NCBI GenBank assembly: GCA_027489335.1
Contig: JAIXZX010000009.1
Coordinates: 21,697-85,696 of the forward strand
Reading direction: 5' to 3'
DNA from: Caulobacteraceae bacterium
Lineage (GTDB): Bacteria > Pseudomonadota > Alphaproteobacteria > Caulobacterales > Caulobacteraceae
Length of the DNA: 64,000 nucleotides
Shown here: piece after piece, positions 19,140 through 26,762 of the stretch
Layout of the letters: every line of letters begins with the position of its first letter
Position numbering within the stretch: the stretch's first letter is position 1
Notes under the pieces: model-generated
What the model saw: the letters and a program-made list of their open reading frames with translations, nothing else
What the model was told of the DNA's origin: nothing
Database searches by the model: none
Position numbers and translations under genes: made by a program

Positions 19140-20300
19140 CTAGCCCAGCGTCGCCAGGACCTCACAGGCGTTGCTGGAAAAGTCCTTGTTGTCGCACTCG
19201 GCCTGCAGGACCTGTCGAGCGCGGGCCAGGTCGGGCGAGCCTCCCACCCCTTTGATCAACATGTCGGCAAAGGCGACGCAGCCCCAGCCTGAGTCGCAGA
19301 CGAAGCGCTCCAGGGCCCTCGCCAGGGGCAGGTCGGCGGCGATATCGCCCTGCCGGTGCATGCCCGCCAATGACCGGCAGCCCGGCGGATAGGCCACCTG
19401 GCAGGCGAGGCTGTAGGCGTCCGCGGCGTCCGCCAGGTTCTTGGTGATGGCCGATCCCGAACGCAGGGCGTCGCCAACCTCGTCGCATCCGGCGCCGTCT
19501 CCTAGGACGCAGGCACGAAGATAGAGATCGAGCGCCCTTTGAGGATCGACAGGCATGTTCTGGAACCCGTGCTTCCATTCCCAGGCGGCGCGCGCGCAGG
19601 CCCGGGCAAGCCCGCCCTCGCAGGCCTCGGTCAGCAGGTCCTTCTTGCGGCTGGGCGGCGTGCCGGCAGGGAGCCGGTGGGCCTCATTGAACATCCCCAG
19701 GGCGGCCCGGTAGGTGGAGGCCTGAGCGTCGTCCACCGCGCCGATCTCGTAGAGATCTTCGCAATACTCGACCTCGTGGGTGAGGCAGGCGCGTCCCGCG
19801 ATGATCACCAGCATTTCATCGGTGTTCAACGGGATCAGATCTTCCTGCGTCATCATCAGCGCCAAGCCGTCGCAGGCCTCGCCGTCCCCGATGTCGCAGG
19901 CCCGGGCGTAGAGATAGGCCGCACGGGCCGGCTTTTGCGGCCCGCCCTCTCCCTCCGCATACATGTCGCCCAACATCAGACACGCGCCAGCATCGGAGGC
20001 TGAGCTCCAGGAGATGTTGACGACGCAGGCCTTGGCGAAGAGTTGGCGCGCGCGTCGGAGGTCGGCCGGCCCTCCCACGCCGTCGGCGACCATGGTGGCG
20101 AGCATCGTGCAGCCGCCCAGGTGGCCGCCATCGCAGGCGCGCTCAAACTCTCGCCTTGCCGTCACATTATCTGAACGCAGCACCGCCTGCTGGCCGGCGC
20201 GATAGTTCGCCTCGGCCTGCGGGGTGGCGGCGGAGACGGGATGCGCGATCAGCAGGCTGAGGGCGAGGGCGGCGACGGCCAATAGAGCAGACAGTGGCAT
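19140..20300 (-). CDS. Exported Cys-rich Sel1-like repeat protein
   Basis: This 386-residue protein has a signal peptide (LSALLAVAALALSLLIAHPVSA, cleavage near residue 25). It is then built of about eight Sel1-like/TPR-like repeats of 36-40 residues (such as ARRLFA-KAC...GDGEACDGLALMM). Each carries paired Cys residues (ACDGGHLGGC, ACDIGDGEAC, ACVLGDGAGC, ACQVAYPPGC). This pattern recalls the disulphide-bonded Hcp proteins of Helicobacter, so it is probably a periplasmic or secreted solenoid binding protein. GGAGGGCGC before the ATG supports the start. It stands alone. Confidence 0.85.
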   Translation of the reverse strand: MPLSALLAVAALALSLLIAHPVSAATPQAEANYRAGQQAVLRSDNVTARREFERACDGGHLGGCTMLATMVADGVGGPADLRRARQLFAKACVVNISWSSASDAGACLMLGDMYAEGEGGPQKPARAAYLYARACDIGDGEACDGLALMMTQEDLIPLNTDEMLVIIAGRACLTHEVEYCEDLYEIGAVDDAQASTYRAALGMFNEAHRLPAGTPPSRKKDLLTEACEGGLARACARAAWEWKHGFQNMPVDPQRALDLYLRACVLGDGAGCDEVGDALRSGSAITKNLADAADAYSLACQVAYPPGCRSLAGMHRQGDIAADLPLARALERFVCDSGWGCVAFADMLIKGVGGSPDLARARQVLQAECDNKDFSSNACEVLATLG

Positions 20301-20453
20301 GCGCCCTCCCGAGGCGAACTGAACCCTCTGGCGAAGTTCCTTTGGGAACAGATGTTTGGCAAGTCCTGAAAGACAGCGCCATGACCAGAATGGTCTTGAT
20401 GCGGCAGATGCAACGTCAGGTATTGAGCGGCCCGCGGCTCGCCCGGACCAAGA

Positions 20454-21044
20454 CTAGTCTTGAGCGATGTCCTCGCCCTGGTGGATAAGCAGGGCCGTGG
20501 CGGGGGTGGCGTCCTGGGTCGTCAGGCCAAATCCCATCTGTCCGTCGAAATAGACACTGTCGCCCTGGCCAAGCGACAGGGGGGCGTAAGCGTCGGAGTG
20601 CATCATGATCTGGCCCGACAGCACCATCAGATAAGCTTCCCCAGGCGCGCGGAGCAGGGGGCCGGTATGCTGTGTCTCGGCCACCTCCAGCACCACCGGC
20701 GTAAATCTCCGGCGAAGGAGCTCGGTAGCGCCGGCCCGTCCCGCCAGGCCGCCCAGGTCGCGGGGCTCTCCTTCTCCTGCGCGGATGACAGCCCGCCGGG
20801 CGGCTGGTAGCGGAGACGAGTCGCTGCGCGCCTCGGGTCGGAGGAGGTGGTCGATCTCTACATCGAGGGCGCGGCAGAGGCGGATGAGCACTTCGTAGCC
20901 GAGGGAGGTCTGACCGAGCTCCACCTTCGACAGGCTTGACAGAGGCACGCCTGACCGGGCGCTGAGGTCGGCCAGCGTCCAGCCCCGGTCCCGACGCAGC
21001 CGTCGGATCGCGGCGCCCGCGGCGGCGGACAGGCGGTTGGTCAT
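20454..21044 (-). CDS. XRE-cupin transcriptional regulator
   Basis: This 196-residue regulator has an N-terminal Cro/XRE helix-turn-helix (WTLADLSARSGVPLSSLSKVELGQ, about residues 20-43). A C-terminal cupin barrel follows (TGPLLRAPGEAYLMVLSGQIMMHSDAYAPLSLGQGDSVYFD). Regulators of this fold (such as PuuR-like proteins) usually sense a small metabolite through the cupin. No enzyme operon is adjacent. The neighbour upstream on the same strand is the WYL regulator gene, 61 bases away, so they may be co-transcribed. Confidence 0.92.
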   Translation of the reverse strand: MTNRLSAAAGAAIRRLRRDRGWTLADLSARSGVPLSSLSKVELGQTSLGYEVLIRLCRALDVEIDHLLRPEARSDSSPLPAARRAVIRAGEGEPRDLGGLAGRAGATELLRRRFTPVVLEVAETQHTGPLLRAPGEAYLMVLSGQIMMHSDAYAPLSLGQGDSVYFDGQMGFGLTTQDATPATALLIHQGEDIAQD

Positions 21045-21105
21045 CAGGCGATCTTGCAGGGCCAGAGGACGGACAAGCGGGGGCTCCCGAGCGAGGCGGC
21101 CATGC

Positions 21106-22086
21106 TTAAGCCTGATGAACCGCCAAGGCCAAGCGCAGTTGCTCGGCCATCATGTCTTTCAGACGCCGCGGCCCGAGAATCTCCACCTTGTCGCCCCAGC
21201 TGAACAGATGCCAGGCCAGCTCTCGCATCCCACTGGCGCGGAAGGTGATCAGCACCGACCCGTCGATCTGCGCGGTGATCTCCTGGGTGGAATGAAACCG
21301 CCAGCCCAGCGCCTCTTCCGCCCCATGGGGCCGGACGCGCAGCCGCACGTCCTCCACCTCGTCCTGGTAGATGCCGAAGCTGCGGTCCACGAAGGCGGCG
21401 AGGGAAAAGTCGGCTGGCGGCGCAGCGGGCCGGTCGAGCAGCTCCACCTCCGCCAGTCTGTCCAACCGCCAGGTGCGCGGCGCGCCCGCCTCGCCTTCGG
21501 CGGCCAGGAGGTAGTTGCTGCGCCCAAAGAGCAGGCCAAGCGGCGTCACTTCCCGCCGCCGCCCCGGCGTACTGCCCCCCAGATAGACGAAGGCCAGCTG
21601 GCGCAGGCTGAGCAGCGCCTCGCGCACCTGACGCAGGACGGTTTCATCCTCGAAAGGACGGGGCCCCGGCGCCAGGGCGATGGCCTCGGCCTGCAGCATC
21701 GCCTCCAGGTCCGGGGCCAGGCGCCGTCGCGCCGGGGCCCGCATGGCCGAGAGCACCTTAGTCTCGAGCCGCGCCAGGGCTGCGGCCCGCCCCCGGGCGC
21801 CTGAGGCCCGAAATTGCTCGGCCGCGGCGCGCAGGGCGCCAAGCTCCTCGGCGTCGGGGGTCTGAAACAGGGCGTCGAGGCCTGCGGGAATGCGGAACCG
21901 ACGGGTGGGCGGATCCTCGATCTCCTCGAACTGCGGGAAGAGATCGCGCAGGGCGTCGCGCATGCGCTCGGCGGTGCGCCGCCCGACACCGATCTCCTGC
22001 GCCATCTCGTCGAGGGTCAGACCCTCGGCGGTGCTGGCCAGGGCGCGGGCGAGCTGCAGCAGCTGGGCGGCCTTCTCGTGACGCAT
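21106..22086 (-). CDS. WYL-domain transcriptional regulator (YafY family)
   Basis: This 326-residue protein has an N-terminal winged HTH (QLARALASTAEGLTLDEMAQEIGVGRRTAERMRDALRDLF). A middle WYL domain follows (LRQLAFVYLGG...REVTPLGLLFGRSNYLLAAE), then a C-terminal WCX-like extension ending in ILGPRRLKDMMAEQLRLAL. WYL regulators bind nucleic-acid or nucleotide ligands in several cases, including phage-defence and DNA-damage regulators. It is divergent by 75 bases from the 138-residue gene at 22162, which is the most likely target. Confidence 0.92.
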   Translation of the reverse strand: MRHEKAAQLLQLARALASTAEGLTLDEMAQEIGVGRRTAERMRDALRDLFPQFEEIEDPPTRRFRIPAGLDALFQTPDAEELGALRAAAEQFRASGARGRAAALARLETKVLSAMRAPARRRLAPDLEAMLQAEAIALAPGPRPFEDETVLRQVREALLSLRQLAFVYLGGSTPGRRREVTPLGLLFGRSNYLLAAEGEAGAPRTWRLDRLAEVELLDRPAAPPADFSLAAFVDRSFGIYQDEVEDVRLRVRPHGAEEALGWRFHSTQEITAQIDGSVLITFRASGMRELAWHLFSWGDKVEILGPRRLKDMMAEQLRLALAVHQA

Positions 22087-22161
22087 GGCGACCTCCTACG
22101 TCCGATTCTGACGCATCGGCTCCCTAGAGTCCAGAGTGTCGAGAGGAAACGGAGACACCCC

Positions 22162-22578
22162 ATGCGCGCCGCCCGCACCACATCCCGCCGTCGGTCCAGC
22201 TCCCCGGCCCCGCTGCTGGACCTCGCCCCCCGCCCAGAGGCGCCGGGCGCGGACCTGATCGCCGCGGTCCTGACCCATGCCGACCTGGAGACCCGCCTGA
22301 CGCCCCGCCGGGTGCGCCGGTCGTTGTCGCCCTATCGCGCCGCCGAACTGCGCGAGGCCGGTCGACTCAACGCCGCCGAGGCGGCCCGCAGTCTCGACCT
22401 CGCCGTCATCTGGGATGAGGCCGAAGCCGAGGTCGTGCGGGTGATCGACGACGCGCCCCTTCGCCACAAGGCGCAGTCAGGGCCCGACTGGTGGGAGGAC
22501 GCCTGGGACGATGAGGACCTGTGGCAGGCGCCGGCTCACAGGCCGGTGCTGCGGACGGTTCAGGGCGGCCGTCGATGA
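22162..22578 (+). CDS. Hypothetical protein divergent from WYL regulator
   Basis: This 138-residue protein was not recognised. It has a basic N-terminus (MRAARTTSRRRSS), a middle region with AVLTHADLETRLTPRRVRRSLSPYRAAEL, and an acidic, Trp-rich end (DWWEDAWDDEDLWQAP). No signal peptide or membrane segment is visible. The start is supported by GGAG six bases upstream. The 75-base divergent gap to the WYL gene suggests that regulator controls it. It could be a small nucleic-acid-associated protein, but this is a guess. Confidence 0.6.
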   Translation: MRAARTTSRRRSSSPAPLLDLAPRPEAPGADLIAAVLTHADLETRLTPRRVRRSLSPYRAAELREAGRLNAAEAARSLDLAVIWDEAEAEVVRVIDDAPLRHKAQSGPDWWEDAWDDEDLWQAPAHRPVLRTVQGGRR

Positions 22579-22695
22579 GCCCGTCTCGCAGGATGTTCCC
22601 GCCCACCCTGTTCCTGGCTCGGATGCCTGGAGCCGCCCCGGCCCAGGCGCGGCGCCGCCTTGACCCGCCGGCCGCGGCGGTCCAAGGGGCCGGCC

Positions 22696-23166
22696 ATGTC
22701 GAAAGCCACGCCCGCCACCCGCGCCCTTGACCGCGCCGGCGTCGCCTACGCCCGGCATGTCTACGACTATGCGCCGATGCCGGGCCGGATCGGTCTGCAG
22801 GCCGCCGCCGAGCTTGGGGTCGAGCCTGGCCAGGTGTTCAAGACCCTAATGGTCCTGGTGGACGGGCGCGCCCTGTGCGCCGTCCTGCCGTCCGACCGTG
22901 AGGCGTCCCTGAAGCTGCTGGCCCGGGCCGCCAGCGGCAAGACCGCTCAGATGATGCCGCCTGCCGAGGCCGAACGGGCCACCGGCTACAAGGTCGGGGG
23001 CATCAGCCCCCTTGGTCAGCGCCGGCCTGCGCCCGTGCTGGTGGAGGCCTGCGCCCTCGACCTTGACCAGATGTTCGTCAATGGCGGCCAGCGGGGCCTG
23101 CAGATCCGCCTGGCGCCGCGCGACCTGATCAAAGCCTCGGGCGCGCAGACCGCCGCGTTCACCTGA
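22696..23166 (+). CDS. ybaK: Cys-tRNA(Pro) deacylase YbaK/EbsC family
   Basis: This 156-residue protein belongs to the YbaK family, which hydrolyses Cys mis-attached to tRNA-Pro in trans. Visible family marks are ATRALDRAGVAY at the start, VFKTLMVLVDG, the Lys-containing ATGYKVGGISPLGQ, and VFVNGGQRGLQI (here MFVNGGQRGLQI). The length is typical (150-160). The start at 22696 was chosen over one 36 bases upstream because of the AAGGGG spacing and family length. It is a single gene. Confidence 0.95.
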   Translation: MSKATPATRALDRAGVAYARHVYDYAPMPGRIGLQAAAELGVEPGQVFKTLMVLVDGRALCAVLPSDREASLKLLARAASGKTAQMMPPAEAERATGYKVGGISPLGQRRPAPVLVEACALDLDQMFVNGGQRGLQIRLAPRDLIKASGAQTAAFT

Positions 23167-23252
23167 CGCCAAGGCGCAAGAAGCAAAGGCTTTGGCGACG
23201 TAGCGTCAACAGGCGTAGGTTACCGACGTTCACTCGTCATCCCGGAGGGCAG

Positions 23253-23867
23253 ATGGGTACGACGGCGACCACCTCGGCGGTGCTGGCGCGGCGACGCAGC
23301 TATCATGTGGGCAATGTTCGCTCGCAGCTGTCGTCTGCAGCCAGCGCGCTCCTGGAGACAGAAGGCGCCTCGGCGCTCAGCCTGCGGGCGATCGCCCGGC
23401 GGACCGGCGTCGCCCTGGGCACGGTCTATTACCACTATGCCGACAAGCACGCCCTCCTGGCCGGCCTGGCGGCCGACGGCTTTCGCGACCTCGCTGCGCA
23501 GCTGCGGGCCGCCACCGACGGCCGAGGTGAGCTCAGCGGGATTCGAGCCGCCGGTATGGCCTATCTGGGCTTTGTCGGGGCGCGCCCGGCCCTCTATGGC
23601 CTGATGTACGAAATGCGCGACGTCGGTCGCCGCGAGGAGGTGGAGGAGGCCGAAACCGCCGCCTTCGCAGAGATGATCCGCGCCGCCGGGGAAGACTTCA
23701 AATCCACCGCCCAGCCTGAGGCGATCCGGCAGGTCGCCCAGGCCATCTGGGCCTGCGCCCGGGGAATCGCCGCCCTCGCCCTGGCCCGCGGCGGCCCCGG
23801 AAGGCTGGACAGCGAAACGGTCCGTGAGGCGGTTCTTGGCTTGGAAACCCTCGTCTCCCGGCCCTGA
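23253..23867 (+). CDS. TetR family transcriptional regulator
   Basis: This 204-residue protein has an N-terminal TetR helix-turn-helix (LSLRAIARRTGVALGTVYYHYADKHALLAGL, about residues 44-74) and a helical ligand-binding domain with a TetR_C-like end. The ATG at 23253 follows CGGAGGG. It is read toward the TonB-dependent receptor gene 135 bases away. A perfect inverted repeat lies in that gap, so the simplest reading is that it controls the receptor, perhaps in response to the imported compound. Confidence 0.92.
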   Translation: MGTTATTSAVLARRRSYHVGNVRSQLSSAASALLETEGASALSLRAIARRTGVALGTVYYHYADKHALLAGLAADGFRDLAAQLRAATDGRGELSGIRAAGMAYLGFVGARPALYGLMYEMRDVGRREEVEEAETAAFAEMIRAAGEDFKSTAQPEAIRQVAQAIWACARGIAALALARGGPGRLDSETVREAVLGLETLVSRP

Positions 23868-23916
23868 ATTCGCCTGTGACGGGCGCTGGCGCCCCCGAAT
23901 GAATTTTCGCCTATCC

Positions 23917-23935
23917 GAACAGTGTTCGACTGTTC
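23917..23935. promoter_or_regulatory. TetR operator candidate before the TonB receptor gene
   Basis: GAACAGT-GTTCG-ACTGTTC is a perfect 7-base inverted repeat with a 5-base centre. It lies 50 bases after the TetR gene and 68 bases before the receptor ATG. Size and symmetry fit a TetR dimer site. The overlap with a receptor promoter is inferred, since the -35/-10 boxes are not clear. Confidence 0.6.
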
Positions 23936-24002
23936 CAGCTTGACCCTTATCAACTTCGCACGACGGGCCAATCAAGAGCCTGCGGCGGCTGGGAGGAAAA
24001 CA

Positions 24003-26564
24003 ATGACCAACATCCTGCGCTTGCGCAGCCTATTCATCATGGGCGCCTCTACCGCGGCCATCGCCGCAGCGACGCCAGCCTTGGCCCAGCAGGCCACCAT
24101 GCTTGAGGAGCTCGTCGTCACCGCCGAGCGCCGCGACCAGAGCCTGCAGGATGTGCCCGTCGCCGTGACGGCCTACACCAGTGAGCGGCGCGACCTTCTA
24201 GGGATCGCCACGGTCGAGGACCTGGCGCGCTCGTCGCCCAGCGTGGCCTACACCAACAACGACCGCCTCTCGATCCGGGGCTTTGGTCGTCTGACCAACG
24301 CCATCGGCACCGACCCCTCGGTGGCGCTCTATTCCGACGGCATCTTCTCCAACTCGATGGCGGACTCCTCGACCCCGTCCCTGTTCATCGAGCGGACCGA
24401 AATCCTGCGCGGTCCCCAGGGCACCCTGTACGGTCGTAACTCCGTCGGCGGCGCCCTGAACATCATCGGCAAGCGGCCGGCCTACGAGTTCGAAGGCGAA
24501 TTCCGCGGCGCGGTGGGCAATTACGGCACCTGGCAGACCGACCTGCTGATGAGCGGCCCGGTGACCGAGGGCCTCCGGGTCCTGGTTGGCGGCTCCCTGC
24601 AGCGCCGGGAAGAGGGCTTCATCGAGAATGTCGGCCCGGCCGGCGACACCAGCGCGGTCAAGCGCTGGATGTTCGAGGCGCAGGTCGAAGCCGACCTGGG
24701 CGAGAACATCGTGGCGCGCCTGCGCTACACCAAGTTCGACTGGGACGACTCCTACGGCGTCGGCAACGTGCATGAGGCGGTCATCTCGCCCTATGACACC
24801 GCCTCGATCACCGGTCTCGGCAACTCGGCCCTCTACTACAACCCGACGTTCGGGTTCGCCGGGGTCAATCCGAGCACGGCCGACGAGTTCAAGATCAACA
24901 CCAATCAGACCAACGAGGGCAAGCTCAGCGATCACCAGCGCCTGCACTTCGACCTGACCTGGGATCTGGGCGGCGCGACCCTGAAGTACCTCGCCGGCTA
25001 TCAGGAGTATGTCTACAACACCAATGGCGACGAGGACCGCTCGGCCCGCACTGGCAACTACAGCATTCCTGCTGCGACGCCGTTCGGCGCCTACACGGCG
25101 ACCAATGTCTCCCCGAACCAGCGCTTCTTCTATGAAGAAGACCAGAAGTGGTGGTCGAACGAGATCAACCTGTCGTCCAACTCAGACGGCCCGCTCCAGT
25201 GGATCACTGGCCTCTACCAGTACCACCAGGACTACTCGCAGCCCCAGGGCCTGCGCGTCCTCGGCGATCCGGCGATGCAGAACCCGCTCAACCTCGCGAC
25301 GGGCGGCCCGGCCGCCCCGAACCCGAACGGGAACTATCTGTTCGTCGACGGGACGCTTGAGGTCGACTCCTACGCCGTGTTCGGCCAGATCGACTACGAT
25401 CTGAACGAGCAGTGGACCCTGACGGCCGGCCTGCGCTGGTCCAAGGACGAGAAGACCGGCACCGACTTCGCCCGCTACGTGTCGCGGACCAACACCACCA
25501 CGACGGTTCTGGCCGCTGGGCCGGCCGGCAACGGGGTTGGCGGCGTTCCGGCTGCGATCGGTCAGGGCATCGCTGTCGACTTCACCACCTTCGTCGTCTG
25601 CGGCGGTCCGACCATCGCCACCTGCCTGGCCAATCCGCTCTATCGCAACCTGCGGGCGGCGCCCGGCGGTGGTCTGGAGCGGGATCTGAACGCCGAATAC
25701 GACGCCTTCACCGGCACCCTCGGCGTGCAGTGGCAGCCCGACGTCGACACCAACGCCTACCTTCGCTACAGCCGCGGCTACAAGTCCGGCGGGTGGCTGG
25801 CCTCCAACGGCCTGACGCCCTTCCCCTACGCCGACGCTGAGTACGTGGACAACTACGAGCTGGGTCTGAAGAAGACCTGGGGCGGGGTGTTCCAGATCAA
25901 CACGGCCCTGTTCTACGCCGACTACCAGGGCTTCCAGGCCCCGCTCACCGTGGTGCTGAACTCCACCACGGGATCGACGGGCACCCAGTTCCTCAATCTG
26001 GAGGCCCGCAACTGGGGTCTCGAGGTCGAAGGTCAGTGGGCGCCGGTCCAGGGCCTGCAGCTGTTCGGCAGCTACGCCTACATCAACGCCGAGATCACCG
26101 AAGGCTGCTGCTACGTGGACACCAATGATCCGCGGGCGCTCCAGCCCAACGCCCGCCCGGTGGGCGCGCCGCTGGCCAATGGCAGCCGTAACCAGAGCCT
26201 GGTCGGCAGCCGACTGCCCATGACGCCGGAACACAAGGTCAATGTGGGCGGCAACTACACCATGGACTTCACCGCCGGCAGCCTGACGCTGGGGGCCACC
26301 TACACCTACACCGACGACATGCAGACCGGCGTGTTCGGCTCGCCGCGCTACACCGCGCCGTCGAACGAAATCGTCGACCTGCGGGCGCTGTGGAAGGACG
26401 TCGAGGATCGCTTCACGATCATCGGCTATGTGAAGAACGCCACCGACGAAGTCGCCTATCAGAGCTCGAGCCCGAGCTCTGTGACGGGCCTCGGCACCTT
26501 CCGCCAGACCGTGAAGCTCAACTTCCCCCGCACCTTCGGGGTGGAGCTGCAGTACCGCTTCTAA
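24003..26564 (+). CDS. TonB-dependent outer-membrane receptor
   Basis: This 853-residue protein has a signal peptide ending in ATPALAQ (about residue 27). A TonB box/plug start follows (LEELVVTAERRDQSLQDVPVAVTAYT). The plug carries RGFG and the FIERTEILRGPQGTLYGRNSVGGALNI motif, and the 22-strand barrel ends in the aromatic C-terminal signature VELQYRF. It imports a ligand too large for porins, such as a siderophore, cobalamin or a hydrophobic carbon source; the ligand is unknown. GGGAGG precedes the ATG at 24003. A hairpin terminator follows the stop. Confidence 0.95.
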   Translation: MTNILRLRSLFIMGASTAAIAAATPALAQQATMLEELVVTAERRDQSLQDVPVAVTAYTSERRDLLGIATVEDLARSSPSVAYTNNDRLSIRGFGRLTNAIGTDPSVALYSDGIFSNSMADSSTPSLFIERTEILRGPQGTLYGRNSVGGALNIIGKRPAYEFEGEFRGAVGNYGTWQTDLLMSGPVTEGLRVLVGGSLQRREEGFIENVGPAGDTSAVKRWMFEAQVEADLGENIVARLRYTKFDWDDSYGVGNVHEAVISPYDTASITGLGNSALYYNPTFGFAGVNPSTADEFKINTNQTNEGKLSDHQRLHFDLTWDLGGATLKYLAGYQEYVYNTNGDEDRSARTGNYSIPAATPFGAYTATNVSPNQRFFYEEDQKWWSNEINLSSNSDGPLQWITGLYQYHQDYSQPQGLRVLGDPAMQNPLNLATGGPAAPNPNGNYLFVDGTLEVDSYAVFGQIDYDLNEQWTLTAGLRWSKDEKTGTDFARYVSRTNTTTTVLAAGPAGNGVGGVPAAIGQGIAVDFTTFVVCGGPTIATCLANPLYRNLRAAPGGGLERDLNAEYDAFTGTLGVQWQPDVDTNAYLRYSRGYKSGGWLASNGLTPFPYADAEYVDNYELGLKKTWGGVFQINTALFYADYQGFQAPLTVVLNSTTGSTGTQFLNLEARNWGLEVEGQWAPVQGLQLFGSYAYINAEITEGCCYVDTNDPRALQPNARPVGAPLANGSRNQSLVGSRLPMTPEHKVNVGGNYTMDFTAGSLTLGATYTYTDDMQTGVFGSPRYTAPSNEIVDLRALWKDVEDRFTIIGYVKNATDEVAYQSSSPSSVTGLGTFRQTVKLNFPRTFGVELQYRF

Positions 26565-26591
26565 GCCCGATCAGGCTTGGGACAGCACTAG

Positions 26592-26626
26592 GGGCGGCGC
26601 GGGATTTCCGCGCCGCCCTTTTTGTT
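26592..26626 (+). terminator. Rho-independent terminator of the TonB receptor gene
   Basis: GGGCGGCGCGG and CCGCGCCGCCC pair around a short ATTT loop and are followed by CTTTTTGTTT. It lies 27 bases after the receptor stop codon. Confidence 0.9.
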
Positions 26627-26762
26627 TGGCGGCGGTGGTCTGCTGGTCACAGGCCGCGCCGGACAGACGCGCATAGTCCACTTGGATCATGCGCCGGCCG
26701 ACCAACCCGTGGTGGAGCAGGTGCGACAGTTTCGCACACGCTTTACACAGGGGTTCTTCATC

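Noticed and set aside
23917..23935. Palindrome considered as a LexA (SOS) box
   Set aside because: It does not fit the alphaproteobacterial GTTC-N7-GTTC spacing nor the Gram-positive CGAAC-N4-GTTCG form; a TetR site fits better.
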